From Stutzerimonas urumqiensis (GTDB lineage Bacteria; Pseudomonadota; Gammaproteobacteria; Pseudomonadales; Pseudomonadaceae), in NCBI RefSeq assembly GCF_003640395.1, contig NZ_RBZQ01000003.1:434001-498000 (forward strand): DNA of 64,000 nt. The letters run 5' to 3'. The position numbers and the translations under genes were made by a program. Positions within the stretch are counted from its first letter, which is position 1, and every line of letters starts with the position of its first letter. Below the pieces are notes generated by a model, which did no database searches, was not told the DNA's origin, and worked only from the letters and a program-made list of their open reading frames with translations. Below, one piece after another: positions 30,784-40,313 of this stretch.

Positions 30784-31421
30784 TACCAGCGCCCGTCCCA
30801 CGCCGCGAAGTTCTGCAGCAATTGCAGCCCATGCGTGTGGCTTTTCTCGGGATGGAATTGGGTGGCGAAGCGCGAACCGTCGGCCAGCGAGGCCGCGAAG
30901 TCCAGGCCGTAATGCCCTCTCCCGACGACTTGGCGCGGGTTGCCGGCCTCGATGTAATAGCTGTGCACGAAGTAGAAGCGGCCGTTGTCCGGGATGTTGT
31001 GCCAGAGCGGGTGGTCGACGGCCTGGTAGACCTCGTTCCAGCCCATGTGCGGCACCTTCAGCGGCTCGCCGTCTTCACGCAGGTCATTGCCGAAACGACA
31101 CACCTGGCCAGGAAACAGGCCGATGCAATCGACGCCGCCGTTCTCCTCGCTGCGTTCCATCAGCGCCTGCATGCCGACGCAGATGCCGAGGAAGGGTCGA
31201 TCGACGCTGACCTCGCGCACCAGCGCATCGAAGCCCAGCCGGCGAATTTCGGCCATGCAATCGCGGATCGCGCCAACACCGGGAAACACGATGCGATCGG
31301 CTTCGCGAATGACGGCCTCGTCGCTGGTCACCAGCACCCGGCCGGCACCGACGTGTTCGAGCGCCTTGGCCACGGAATGCAGGTTGCCCATCCCGTAGTC
31401 GATGACGGCGACCGTCTGCAT
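30783..31421 (-). CDS. hisH: Imidazole glycerol phosphate synthase, glutaminase subunit
   Basis: Encodes 212 residues from ATG 31421, which overlaps the hisB stop (TGATG). Class-I glutamine amidotransferase: oxyanion region 'VFPGVGA', nucleophile Cys in '[11 protein letters not shown]', and the His/Glu pair in 'TQFHPEKS'. Supplies ammonia to HisF. An upstream in-frame ATG three codons earlier is possible but would overlap hisB further. Confidence 0.98.
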   Translation of the reverse strand: MQTVAVIDYGMGNLHSVAKALEHVGAGRVLVTSDEAVIREADRIVFPGVGAIRDCMAEIRRLGFDALVREVSVDRPFLGICVGMQALMERSEENGGVDCIGLFPGQVCRFGNDLREDGEPLKVPHMGWNEVYQAVDHPLWHNIPDNGRFYFVHSYYIEAGNPRQVVGRGHYGLDFAASLADGSRFATQFHPEKSHTHGLQLLQNFAAWDGRW

Positions 31422-32014
31422 CACAGGCATCCCTTGGTGGACGGCATCTGCCCCGCCATGCGCGGGTCGCGCTCGACGGCCATGCGCAGCGCACGGCCGA
31501 AGGCCTTGAACACCGTCTCGATCTGGTGATGCGTGTTGACGCCGCGCAGGTTGTCGATGTGCAGGGTCACCTGGGCATGGTTGACGAAGCCCTGGAAGAA
31601 TTCCTGGAACAGGTCGACATCGAACTTGCCGACCACCGCGCGGGTGTAGGGCACGTTCATGTGCAGCCCGGGACGGCCGGAGAAGTCGATCACCACGCGC
31701 GACAGCGCCTCGTCGAGCGGCACGTAGGCATGGCCGTAGCGGACGATGCCCTTCTTGTCGCCGATCGCCTTGGCGAAGGCCTGGCCGAGGGTGATGCCGA
31801 CGTCCTCGACGGTATGGTGATCGTCGATGTGCAGATCGCCGTTGCATTCAAGGTCGATGTCGATCAGCCCGTGCCGGGCGATCTGGTCGAGCATGTGCTC
31901 TAGGAAGGGAACGCCGATGGCGAATCTCGCCTTGCCGGTGCCATCCAGATTGATCGACGCCTTCACCTGCGTTTCCAGGGTGTTGCGCTCGACGTAAGCC
32001 GTACGTTCGGCCAT
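31421..32014 (-). CDS. hisB: Imidazoleglycerol-phosphate dehydratase
   Basis: Encodes 197 residues (monofunctional form, without the phosphatase domain). Metal-binding motifs: '[13 protein letters not shown]', '[16 protein letters not shown]', 'FFQGFVNHA' and '[10 protein letters not shown]'. Dehydrates imidazole glycerol phosphate to imidazole acetol phosphate with Mn2+. ATG 32014 is preferred over the GTG one codon earlier. First gene of the leftward his block. Confidence 0.98.
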   Translation of the reverse strand: MAERTAYVERNTLETQVKASINLDGTGKARFAIGVPFLEHMLDQIARHGLIDIDLECNGDLHIDDHHTVEDVGITLGQAFAKAIGDKKGIVRYGHAYVPLDEALSRVVIDFSGRPGLHMNVPYTRAVVGKFDVDLFQEFFQGFVNHAQVTLHIDNLRGVNTHHQIETVFKAFGRALRMAVERDPRMAGQMPSTKGCL

Positions 32015-32132
32015 CACTGCTCCGCAAATGCCACGGGGAAAAGGCGGCCATTATAGGCGCGCGCGACAGGCCCCGGCTACCGGCGCCCGTGGCGCGGGTT
32101 TACACTGGCCGGCCCGCATCCAGGAGGCCGCC

Positions 32133-32531
32133 ATGCCCGTTCAGGTCGAAACCGTCTCGCAGCCGTCCGCCCAGGATCGCCTGGATCTGGCGCGCATCTA
32201 TGCCGACGCGCCGGACTGGCTGCTGGCGCCCCACGCCGATGCCCAGGCGCTGATCGACGCCGGCCTCGCCGCCGGCACCCTGATCGCCGGCCGCTTCAAC
32301 GACCGCCTGCTCGGCGCGGCGCTGCTGACGCGCGGCGATCGGCCGTGGCAGCTGTCGCATCTCTGCGTGCGCGCCGTGACGCGTCGCCGCGGTGTCGGCC
32401 GGCGCCTGCTGGAACAGGCGCGTGCCTGGGCCGAATCGGCCGGACAGCCCCTGCATCTCGCCGCGCCGCCAGGGCACCTGGAATCCCAGGCACTCGCGGC
32501 CAGGGCTCAATTGCCGCTCGCCTCGCTCTAG
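32133..32531 (+). CDS. GNAT acetyltransferase-fold protein (PanZ-like)
   Basis: Encodes 132 residues from ATG 32133, with CAGGAGGCCGCC as ribosome site. The GNAT acetyl-CoA loop is visible as 'LCVRAVTRRRGVGRRLLEQA', with a short C-terminal half. Size and the 'DAPDWLLAPH' N-terminus recall the PanZ/PanM group, which bind acetyl-CoA to control aspartate decarboxylase (PanD) rather than acetylate a substrate. That specific role is uncertain; a small ordinary acetyltransferase is the alternative. Divergent from hisB. Confidence 0.7.
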   Translation: MPVQVETVSQPSAQDRLDLARIYADAPDWLLAPHADAQALIDAGLAAGTLIAGRFNDRLLGAALLTRGDRPWQLSHLCVRAVTRRRGVGRRLLEQARAWAESAGQPLHLAAPPGHLESQALAARAQLPLASL

Positions 32532-32671
32532 CGCGCCGGCATGGCGCTCCGGAACCCGAGCGGCGCCGATCGCTCAAAGCAAAGCGCCATCATCGGACGG
32601 GGTACGGCCAAGGCTATACTCGGCCCCTTTCGCCCTCACCCGTCCAAGTAATACGACTACAAGGATCCGTC

Positions 32672-34897
32672 ATGAAAGCGCTCGCCAAGATCCTGGGCCT
32701 CGTCGTCTTCGGGTTGCTGCTCATCATCGTGGCGCTCGGGTTCGTGCTGACCCACTTCTTCGACCCCAATGACTACAAGGACGAAATCCAGCGCCTGGCG
32801 CGGGAGAAGGCCGGCGTCGAGCTGACCATCGACGGCGACATCGGCTGGAGCCTGTTTCCCTGGCTCGGCCTGGAGCTGCACGACACCACCGTCGCCAGCG
32901 CACGCACGCCGGACCAGCCACTGGCCGACCTGCGCATGCTGGGGCTTTCGGTACGGGTCATGCCGCTGCTGCGGCGCGAAATCCAGATGAGCGATATCAC
33001 GGTCGACGGCCTCGACCTGACGCTGCGGCGCGACGCCGAGGGCCGCGGCAACTGGGAGGGCATCGGCGAACCGCTGCCGGCCGACTCGCCGCAAGCAGCG
33101 GCCGAGCCCGCGCCGGTGCAAGCCCCGCGCGAACCCGAGCAACCGGCCGGGAACGACCGTCCGATGCGGCTCGATATCGACAGCCTGACCGTTCGCGATG
33201 CGCGTGTTTCCTATGAAGATGCGCGCACCGGCAACCAGTACAGCGCCGAAGGCATTGAGCTGATGACCGGCGCCATCCGCGAGAACACCCCGATTCCGGT
33301 CAAGCTCAGCGCCTTCTTCGGCAGCAACAAACCGGTGATGCGTGCGCGCGCCGAGCTGACCGGCACGCTGCGCTTCGACAATGCCCTGCGGCGCTACCTG
33401 TTCGACAACCTCAAGCTGGCCGGCGAGGCCTCTGGCGAGCCGCTCAACGGCGAAACCCTCAACTTCACCGCGCAGGGCGCGCTGATGGCCGACCTCGCTG
33501 CCCAGGTGGCCGAATGGAACGGGATGAAATTCACCGCCAACCAGCTGCGCGGCCTGGGCGAACTCAAGCTGCGCGACCTGCAGGGCGAACCCAAGCTGGC
33601 AGGCACGCTGTCGATTGCCCAGTTCAATGCCCGCGAGTTCCTCCAGAACCTTGGCCAGCCCTTGCCGGCAATGGCGGACGAAGCCGCGCTCGGCAAGGTC
33701 GAACTGGTCGGTCGGCTCGCTGGTACCGCCGACAGCCTCGCGCTCGAAGAGCTCAAACTGCAGATCGATGACACCATCCTCACGGGTCGCGTGGCATTGG
33801 CCGACCTGGAGACCGGCAGGATACAGGCCTCGCTCAAGGGGGATCGCATCGTGCTCGACCGCTACCTGCCGCCACCGAGCGCAGAGGACGCGGCCGAGGC
33901 GCAGGCACGCGCCGAACGCAACCGGGTCGCCACCGCGGCCACCACCGGCTCGGCGACCTCGCCGCTGCCCGAGGAACCCACCGCGAACGCCTGGAGCAGC
34001 GAGGACATCCTGCCGGTGCAGGCGCTACGCGGGCTGGACGGCAATGTCTCGCTGAATCTGGACCAGCTCAGCTACCGCAAGCTGCCGCTCGAAGCGCTGA
34101 CCCTCAAGGCCAAGGCCGACGGCGGCCTGCTGACGCTCGAAACGCTCCGGGCGAACCTGTTCGGCGGTCGCCTGGAAACCACCGGCACGCTCAACACGCG
34201 CCCGGCCCTGCCGCTGCTCGACATCAACGAACGAATGACCGGCGTCCCGGTCGAGCGGCTGCTGACGGCCTTCGACCAGAAGCCCGTGGTCCACGGCATT
34301 CTCGACCTGACCGCCGACCTGCAAACCCGCGGCAACAGCCAGCAGGCCTGGGTGGACAACCTCGACGGCCGTATCGATTTCGTCATCGACAATGGCGTGC
34401 TGGTCGACGCCAATCTGGAACAGCAGCTCTGCCAGGCCATCGCCACCCTGAACCGCAAGACGCTTACCACCGAACCGCGCGGCCGCGATACGCCGTTCCG
34501 CACCCTGCGCGGCAGCCTGGTGTTCAACGACGGTGTCGCCACCAACCCGGACCTGCGCGCCAGCATTCCGGGCCTGACGGTCAATGGCCGCGGCGACCTC
34601 GACTTGCGAACGCTGGGCATGGACTACCGCGTCGGCATCGTCATCGAAGGCGACCAGGGCGCGATGCCCGACCCGGCCTGCCAGGTCAATGAGCGCTATG
34701 TCGGCCTGGAATGGCCGCTGCGCTGCCGCGGCCCGCTGGAACTGGGCGCGCGCGCCTGCCGCCTGGACAAGGACGGGCTCGGCAAGATCGCGGCGAAGCT
34801 GGCCGGCGACAAGCTGACCGAAAAGATCGAGGAAGAACTCGGCGACAAGGTGAGCCCGGAACTGAAAGACGCGCTCAAGGGGCTGTTCGATCGATGA
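32672..34897 (+). CDS. asmA: AsmA family inner-membrane protein
   Basis: Encodes 741 residues from ATG 32672. One N-terminal membrane helix ('LGLVVFGLLLIIVALGFVL') is followed by a large periplasmic region. The N-terminal AsmA block ('FDPNDYKDEIQRLAREKAGV', 'GDIGWSLFPWLGLELHD') and the C-terminal block ('DGRIDFVIDNGVLVDANLEQ', then the 'LRGSLVFNDGVATNPDL' region) are typical. A Pro/Ala/Gln-rich linker lies around residues 140-160. AsmA-like proteins are beta-groove bridges for phospholipid traffic to the outer membrane. TATACT at 32625-32630 may be the -10 element. Overlaps mutY by ATGA. Confidence 0.92.
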   Translation: MKALAKILGLVVFGLLLIIVALGFVLTHFFDPNDYKDEIQRLAREKAGVELTIDGDIGWSLFPWLGLELHDTTVASARTPDQPLADLRMLGLSVRVMPLLRREIQMSDITVDGLDLTLRRDAEGRGNWEGIGEPLPADSPQAAAEPAPVQAPREPEQPAGNDRPMRLDIDSLTVRDARVSYEDARTGNQYSAEGIELMTGAIRENTPIPVKLSAFFGSNKPVMRARAELTGTLRFDNALRRYLFDNLKLAGEASGEPLNGETLNFTAQGALMADLAAQVAEWNGMKFTANQLRGLGELKLRDLQGEPKLAGTLSIAQFNAREFLQNLGQPLPAMADEAALGKVELVGRLAGTADSLALEELKLQIDDTILTGRVALADLETGRIQASLKGDRIVLDRYLPPPSAEDAAEAQARAERNRVATAATTGSATSPLPEEPTANAWSSEDILPVQALRGLDGNVSLNLDQLSYRKLPLEALTLKAKADGGLLTLETLRANLFGGRLETTGTLNTRPALPLLDINERMTGVPVERLLTAFDQKPVVHGILDLTADLQTRGNSQQAWVDNLDGRIDFVIDNGVLVDANLEQQLCQAIATLNRKTLTTEPRGRDTPFRTLRGSLVFNDGVATNPDLRASIPGLTVNGRGDLDLRTLGMDYRVGIVIEGDQGAMPDPACQVNERYVGLEWPLRCRGPLELGARACRLDKDGLGKIAAKLAGDKLTEKIEEELGDKVSPELKDALKGLFDR

Positions 34898-35958
34898 GCC
34901 CCGAGCAGTTCGGCTCGGCGGTGCTCGACTGGTACGACCGCCACGGCCGCAAGCACCTGCCCTGGCAGCAGGGCATCACGCCATACCGCGTGTGGGTGTC
35001 CGAGATCATGCTGCAGCAGACCCAGGTCAGCACCGTGCTTGGCTACTTCGACCGCTTCATGACGGCGCTGCCGACCGTCCAGGCGCTCGCCGCGGCGGCA
35101 GAGGATGAAGTGCTGCACCTGTGGACCGGCCTCGGCTACTACAGCCGCGCCCGCAATCTGCACCGCACCGCGAAAATCGTCGTCGAGCAACACGGCGGCG
35201 AGTTTCCAGCCGACGTCGACGCACTGGCCGAGCTGCCCGGCATCGGGCGCTCGACCGCCGGCGCCATCGCCAGCCTGAGCATGGGCCTCCGCGCCCCGAT
35301 CCTCGATGGCAACGTCAAGCGCGTACTGGCGCGTTTCGCCGCGCAGGACGGCTATCCCGGCGAGCCGAAGGTGGCTCGGCAGCTCTGGGCGCTGGCCGAG
35401 CAGCTCACGCCACGGCAGCGGGTCGCCCATTACACCCAGGCGATGATGGACCTGGGCGCCACCCTGTGCACCCGCAGCGCACCGAGCTGCCTGATCTGCC
35501 CGCTACAGACCGCCTGCCAGGCCCACCGGCTGGGCCGCGAAACCGACTTTCCGGTACCCAAGCCGCGCAAGACCCTGCCGCAGAAGCGAACCCTCATGCC
35601 GCTTCTGGCCACCGCCGAGGGCGCCATCCTGCTCTATCGCCGGCCGTCCAGCGGGCTTTGGGGCGGCCTGTGGAGCTTGCCGGAGCTGGACGACCTCGCC
35701 GGGCTCGACCCGCTCGCCGCACGTCATGCCCTGCAACTGGGCCAGCGCCGCGAACTGACCGGACTGACCCACACTTTCAGCCATTTCCAGCTGGCGATCG
35801 AGCCCTGGCTGGTGCAGGTGCAGGGCACCGCGCCCGCCGTGACCGAGGCGGACTGGCTCTGGTATAACCTCGCGTCTCCGCCGCGCCTCGGCCTGGCCGC
35901 TCCGGTCAAGGCCCTGCTGGCCCGCGCAGCGACCGAACTACAGGGAGACTCGCCATGA
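34894..35958 (+). CDS. mutY: A/G-specific adenine DNA glycosylase
   Basis: Encodes 354 residues. The catalytic Glu is in '[10 protein letters not shown]', the helix-hairpin-helix in '[17 protein letters not shown]', the catalytic Asp in '[10 protein letters not shown]', and the 4Fe-4S cluster in CX6CX2CX5C ('[17 protein letters not shown]'). A C-terminal NUDIX-like domain (from about residue 225, '[12 protein letters not shown]') recognises 8-oxoG. Removes adenine paired with 8-oxoG. Coupled to asmA upstream and yggX downstream by ATGA overlaps. Confidence 0.97.
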   Translation: MSPEQFGSAVLDWYDRHGRKHLPWQQGITPYRVWVSEIMLQQTQVSTVLGYFDRFMTALPTVQALAAAAEDEVLHLWTGLGYYSRARNLHRTAKIVVEQHGGEFPADVDALAELPGIGRSTAGAIASLSMGLRAPILDGNVKRVLARFAAQDGYPGEPKVARQLWALAEQLTPRQRVAHYTQAMMDLGATLCTRSAPSCLICPLQTACQAHRLGRETDFPVPKPRKTLPQKRTLMPLLATAEGAILLYRRPSSGLWGGLWSLPELDDLAGLDPLAARHALQLGQRRELTGLTHTFSHFQLAIEPWLVQVQGTAPAVTEADWLWYNLASPPRLGLAAPVKALLARAATELQGDSP

Positions 35959-36227
35959 CCCGCACCGTCACGTGCCGCAAGTACAAGCAGGAACTGCCCG
36001 GCCTGGACCGCCCGCCCTACCCGGGCCCCAAGGGCGAGGACATCTTCAACAACGTGTCGCGCCAGGCCTGGGAAGACTGGCAGAAGCACCAGACCATGCT
36101 CATCAACGAGCGGCGGCTGAACATGATGAATGCCGACGATCGCAAGTTCCTGCAGGCGGAGATGGACAAGTTCTTCTCCGGCGAAGCCTATGCCCAGGCC
36201 GACGGCTACGTCCCGCCAAGCGCCTGA
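35955..36227 (+). CDS. yggX: Fe(II)-trafficking / oxidative damage protection protein
   Basis: Encodes 90 residues, the family's usual length. Conserved N-terminal Cys in '[20 protein letters not shown]', then '[18 protein letters not shown]' and '[15 protein letters not shown]'. Protects iron-sulfur enzymes from oxidative damage. Coupled to mutY (ATGA), the same pairing as in enteric bacteria. Confidence 0.97.
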   Translation: MTRTVTCRKYKQELPGLDRPPYPGPKGEDIFNNVSRQAWEDWQKHQTMLINERRLNMMNADDRKFLQAEMDKFFSGEAYAQADGYVPPSA

Positions 36228-36283
36228 TACCCCGCCGGGCGGCGCTAAACGCCCGTCCCGGCTAAAAAATTTCCGCAGCCTTG

Positions 36284-36312
36284 TTGACAGGTCAAAACCA
36301 AATCCGTTTAAT
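36284..36312 (+). promoter_or_regulatory. Sigma-70 promoter of tRNA-Phe
   Basis: TTGACA (36284-36289, perfect -35) and TTTAAT (36307-36312, -10) are 17 bp apart and 11 bp upstream of the tRNA. GC-rich CGCCCC follows the -10, as in stringently controlled promoters. Confidence 0.85.
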
Positions 36313-36323
36313 GGCGCCCCGTT

Positions 36324-36399
36324 GCCCAGGTAGCTCAGTTGGTAGAGCAGGGGATTGAAAATCCCCGTGTCGGCGGTTCGATTCCGTCCCTGGGCACCA
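36324..36399 (+). tRNA. tRNA-Phe (anticodon GAA)
   Basis: A 76-base cloverleaf with encoded CCA. Acceptor arms GCCCAGG/CCTGGGC, D-loop AGCTCAGTTGGTAGAGC, anticodon loop TTGAAAA with GAA at 36357-36359, and T-arm GGTTCGATTCC. Confidence 0.98.
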
Positions 36400-36408
36400 T
36401 GAATTGCG

Positions 36409-36446
36409 AAACCCCTGATCCGAAAGGCTCAGGGGTTTCTTTTTTT
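36409..36446 (+). terminator. Rho-independent terminator of tRNA-Phe
   Basis: AAACCCCTGA (36409-36418) pairs with TCAGGGGTTT (36429-36438), followed by CTTTTTTT. A textbook terminator starting 10 bp after the tRNA. Confidence 0.93.
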
Positions 36447-36494
36447 CTGCCGTGCGGATTCAGCGCGACGGCGCCTTGCGTGGCCTCGTTTCGC

Positions 36495-37778
36495 TCAGAG
36501 CGCCAGGCGCACCGCCAGCGCGGCCAGGGACGCGAGCAGGACGGGCAGCGTCAGCACGATCCCTACCCTGCAGTAGTAACCCCAGCCGATGCGGATTCCC
36601 TTGCGCGCCAGCACGTGGAGCCAGAGCAGGGTGGCGAGGCTGCCGATCGGCGTGATCTTCGGGCCCAGGTCGCAGCCGATCACGTTGGCGTAGATCATCG
36701 CATCGCGCACCAGGTCCGTGGCCTCCGAGCCCTGGATCGAGAGGGCGACCACCAGCACCGTCGGCATGTTGTTCATCACCGAGGAAAGCCCCGCGCTCAG
36801 CAGGCCGGTGCCCAGCGCGGCGGCCCAGAGGCCGCGCTGGGCAAGCCAATCCAGCACCAGGGTGAGTGCATCGGTCAGCCCGGCGTTCTTCAGCCCGTAG
36901 ACCACCAGATACATGCCCAGCGAGAACACCACCACCTGCCACGGCGCTTCCCGCAGGACGCGGCGCGTCGAAATCACGCCCGCCCGCTTGGCCACCAGCC
37001 ACAGCACCGCCGCGCACGCGGCCGCCACGACGCTGATCGGAATGCCCAGCGGTTCCAGCGCGAACAGGCCGAGCAGCAGTATCGCCAGCACGCACCAGCC
37101 GACACGGAAGGTCGCCGCGTCGCGAATCGCCTCGCGTGGCGCCTTCAACAGGGCGAGTTCGTACGTCGCCGGGATGTCCCGGCGGAAGAACAGCAACAGC
37201 ACGGCCAGGCTCGTGCCGACGCTGACCAGGTTCACCGGCAGCATGACCGATGCGTACTCGCTGAAGCCGAGGCCGAAGTAATCGGCCGATACGATGTTCA
37301 CCAGGTTCGATACCACCAGCGGCAGGCTGGCGGTGTCGGCGATGAATCCCGCCGCCATGACGAAGGCCAGGGTGGTCGCCGGGCTGAACCGCAGGGCAAC
37401 GAGCATCGAGATGACGATCGGCGTCAGGATCAGCGCGGCCCCGTCATTGGCGAACAGTCCCGAAACGGCCGCGCCGAGCAGGACGGTGAAGGCGAACAAT
37501 CGCGTCCCTCGCCCCTTGGCCCAGCGCGCGACGTGCAGCGCCGACCACTCGAAGAAGCCGGCCTCGTCGAGCAGCAGGCTGATGACGATGATCGCGATGA
37601 ACGTGGCCGTCGCATTCCAGACGATGTCCCAGACGATGGGGATGTCGCCCGGCGAAACCACTCCGGTCAGCAAGGCCAGCGCCGCGCCGATCGATGCGCT
37701 CCAGCCGACGCCGAGCCCCCGCGGCTGCCAGATGACCAGGGCGACGGTGGCGCTGAAAAGGGCGAACGCGAGCGGCAT
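36495..37778 (-). CDS. arsB: ArsB-type arsenite efflux permease (orphan)
   Basis: Encodes 427 residues from ATG 37778, the usual ArsB length; a longer in-frame start at 37811 lacks a ribosome site. About eleven membrane helices; ArsB/NhaD patterns include '[20 protein letters not shown]', '[19 protein letters not shown]' and '[20 protein letters not shown]', then '[20 protein letters not shown]'. It should expel arsenite/antimonite in exchange for protons. There is no arsR, arsC or arsH nearby, unlike normal ars operons. Confidence 0.88.
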   Translation of the reverse strand: MPLAFALFSATVALVIWQPRGLGVGWSASIGAALALLTGVVSPGDIPIVWDIVWNATATFIAIIVISLLLDEAGFFEWSALHVARWAKGRGTRLFAFTVLLGAAVSGLFANDGAALILTPIVISMLVALRFSPATTLAFVMAAGFIADTASLPLVVSNLVNIVSADYFGLGFSEYASVMLPVNLVSVGTSLAVLLLFFRRDIPATYELALLKAPREAIRDAATFRVGWCVLAILLLGLFALEPLGIPISVVAAACAAVLWLVAKRAGVISTRRVLREAPWQVVVFSLGMYLVVYGLKNAGLTDALTLVLDWLAQRGLWAAALGTGLLSAGLSSVMNNMPTVLVVALSIQGSEATDLVRDAMIYANVIGCDLGPKITPIGSLATLLWLHVLARKGIRIGWGYYCRVGIVLTLPVLLASLAALAVRLAL

Positions 37779-38065
37779 GCAGATGGATTCCGGTGGGGGG
37801 CGACGCGCCATCGAAGCCAGGCGGGGCGCGACGACGAGCGCGGACTATAGGGAAATCCCGCTGCTTGGCAAGCGCCGCTCCGGCGCTCCACGGCATCGAA
37901 GCGGCGGAACGCTTCGCGCAGGCGCACCTCAAAAAAACATCACCGCCAGCCGGCCGATACGGCGCATCGCGCGGCCGCTTCGGCCAGGGTTGGCCGTCTT
38001 GTCGTGTTAGGCTTTGCCGTTCGCCTAAAGGCGCCCCCTCGAATCGCAAGAAACAGGAGAGCAGC

Positions 38066-40030
38066 ATGCAGGCCGGACAGCCTTCGTCATCCACCCTCAA
38101 TCCGCCCGTTTTCATTGGCTCGGCGGTACTCATCCTCGCGCTCGTCTTGTTCAGCGCGCTCATGCCGGAACGGGCACAGACCCTCTTCGGCGACCTGCAA
38201 GCCTGGATCATCGCCAACGTCAGCTGGCTCTATATCCTCGCGGTCGCGGTGATCCTGCTCACCGTCGTGCTCGTCGCCTTCAGTCGCTACGGCGACATCA
38301 AGCTCGGCCCGGACCACAGCCAGCCGGATTACGGAAACACCACCTGGTTCGCCATGCTGTTTTCGGCAGGCATGGGCATCGGCCTGATGTTCTTCGGCGT
38401 CGCCGAGCCGGTGATGCACTTCCTCGACCCGCCCGTCGGCGTGGGCGGCGACGTGGCCGCCGCGCGCGAGGCCATGAAGATCACCTTCTTCCACTGGGGC
38501 CTGCACGCCTGGGCCATCTACGCCATCGTCGCGCTGATCCTGGGGTACTTCAGCTACCGTCACGGCCTGCCACTGACCCTTCGCTCGGCGCTGTATCCGC
38601 TGATCGGCGACCGCATCCACGGTCCGATCGGGCATGCGGTGGATATCTTCGCCGTCATCAGTACGGTCCTTGGCGTGGCCACGTCGCTGGGGTTCGGCGT
38701 CACGCAGATCAACACCGGCCTCAACCATCTGTACGGGATACCGATCTCGATCCCCGTGCAGATCGGCCTGATCATCGGCACCACCGCGCTGGCGACCGTG
38801 TCGGTGGTCACCGGGCTGGACAAGGGCGTGCGGCGCCTGTCGGAGCTGAACCTGGGCCTGGCCGTGCTGTTGCTGGGGCTGGTCCTGGTCACTGGGCCGA
38901 CGGTGTTCATCCTGCAGACCTTCGTGCAGAACACCGGCAGCTACCTGTCGGACCTCGTGAGCAAGACCTTCAACCTCTACGCCTACGAGCCGAACGACTG
39001 GATCGGCGGCTGGACGCTGTTCTACTGGGGTTGGTGGCTGGCCTGGTCGCCCTTCGTCGGCCTGTTCATCGCGCGGATCTCGCGCGGGCGCACCATTCGC
39101 GAGTTCGTCACCGGCGTGCTGCTGGTGCCGGCCGGCTTCACCCTGCTGTGGATGACCGTGTTCGGCGACACGGCCATCCACATGATCATGCTGGAAAACA
39201 TCACCAGCCTGGGCGAAGCCATCGAGCAGGACAGCTCGCTGGCGCTGTTCGCCTTTCTCGAGCACTTCCCCTTCAGCTCGGCCATCTCGCTGATCGCGAT
39301 CATCATGGTGGTGGTGTTCTTCGTGACCTCCGCCGACTCCGGCGCGCTGGTCGTCGACCTGCTCGCCTCCGGCGGCCGCGAGCCCACGCCGACCTGGCAG
39401 CGCGTGTTCTGGGCCTCATCGATGGGCGTCGTCGCCATCGCCCTGCTGCTGGCCGATGGCCTGACCGCACTGCAGACCGCCACGATCGCCAGTGCCCTGC
39501 CCTTCACCATCGCGCTGCTGCTGTCCATGTGGGGGCTGCTGAAAGCGCTGCGCCTCGATGCCACCAAACGCGACCTGCGCTACCTGGCGCCGAACATCTC
39601 GCCGAGCGCGCCGAGTACCGGCGGTGGCTGGCAGCGCCGCCTGCACAACCTGTTGCACCTGCCCGGCCGTGGCGAAGTCGCACGGTTCATCGAGGAAGTG
39701 GCGGCGCCGGCGTGCACGGCGGTCGTCGAGCAACTGAGCGCGGAAGGCATCGAAAGCCGCATCGAGCGCGGCGAAGACGGTCGCGTGCGACTGGAGGTGC
39801 TGCGCGCCGGCGAGGTGGATTTCACCTACGAAGTACGCCGCAAGGCCTACCCGCGCCCGGCGTATGCGCCCGACGACGACGAGGGCGACCAGGAGTATTA
39901 CCGCGCCGAGGTGTACCTCAAGGAGGGCGGGCAGAACTACGACCTGATGGGCTGGCGCAAGGACGAGGTGATCGGCGACATCCTCGACCAGTACGAAAAG
40001 CACCTGCACTTCCTTCATCTGGTCCACTGA
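38066..40030 (+). CDS. BCCT-family choline/betaine-type transporter
   Basis: Encodes 654 residues from ATG 38066 (ACAGGAGAGCAGC ribosome site). Twelve membrane helices; family motifs 'GMGIGLMFFGVAEPVMHF' and the Trp-rich 'WTLFYWGWWLAWSPFVGLF' substrate box, then 'SADSGALVVD'. A cytoplasmic C-terminal domain of about 150 residues, as in BetT-type proteins, probably senses osmotic state. Likely takes up choline or a related quaternary amine for osmoprotection. The exact substrate cannot be read from sequence, and no bet genes are adjacent. Confidence 0.92.
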   Translation: MQAGQPSSSTLNPPVFIGSAVLILALVLFSALMPERAQTLFGDLQAWIIANVSWLYILAVAVILLTVVLVAFSRYGDIKLGPDHSQPDYGNTTWFAMLFSAGMGIGLMFFGVAEPVMHFLDPPVGVGGDVAAAREAMKITFFHWGLHAWAIYAIVALILGYFSYRHGLPLTLRSALYPLIGDRIHGPIGHAVDIFAVISTVLGVATSLGFGVTQINTGLNHLYGIPISIPVQIGLIIGTTALATVSVVTGLDKGVRRLSELNLGLAVLLLGLVLVTGPTVFILQTFVQNTGSYLSDLVSKTFNLYAYEPNDWIGGWTLFYWGWWLAWSPFVGLFIARISRGRTIREFVTGVLLVPAGFTLLWMTVFGDTAIHMIMLENITSLGEAIEQDSSLALFAFLEHFPFSSAISLIAIIMVVVFFVTSADSGALVVDLLASGGREPTPTWQRVFWASSMGVVAIALLLADGLTALQTATIASALPFTIALLLSMWGLLKALRLDATKRDLRYLAPNISPSAPSTGGGWQRRLHNLLHLPGRGEVARFIEEVAAPACTAVVEQLSAEGIESRIERGEDGRVRLEVLRAGEVDFTYEVRRKAYPRPAYAPDDDEGDQEYYRAEVYLKEGGQNYDLMGWRKDEVIGDILDQYEKHLHFLHLVH

Positions 40031-40118
40031 GGTATCACCCGACGGCCGGCCATGCGCCGGCCGAACGGGTAAGACGCGGGCGGCTCGAAGGCTGGACAGC
40101 CCTCGACAGGAGCCGACC

Positions 40119-40271
40119 ATGAGCCAGCCAGCCGACTCACAGCGCGTCACCCCGATCAGCACACCTGAAGACATCGAAGACGCCACCACGCCGGATCGGG
40201 ACGACAACGCCTACACCGGGCCGGAAACCCTGCCCGAAGACCCGATCATCAACAGTGAAGACCAACGCTGA
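40119..40271 (+). CDS. Small acidic protein, 50 residues
   Basis: Encodes 50 residues (begins MSQPADSQRV, ends INSEDQR). The start follows GACAGGAGCCGACC, a strong ribosome site at ideal distance. The product is rich in Asp, Glu, Pro and Thr with no hydrophobic core, so probably disordered. It lies 88 bp after the BCCT gene and is convergent with the GntP-type gene. A second ORF of the same style, with a nearly identical leader, sits on the other side of that permease (41823). Confidence 0.6.
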   Translation: MSQPADSQRVTPISTPEDIEDATTPDRDDNAYTGPETLPEDPIINSEDQR

Positions 40272-40313
40272 CGGACCGGGCGGCGGCCTCGCCACAGGAG
40301 GCCGCCGTCATCG

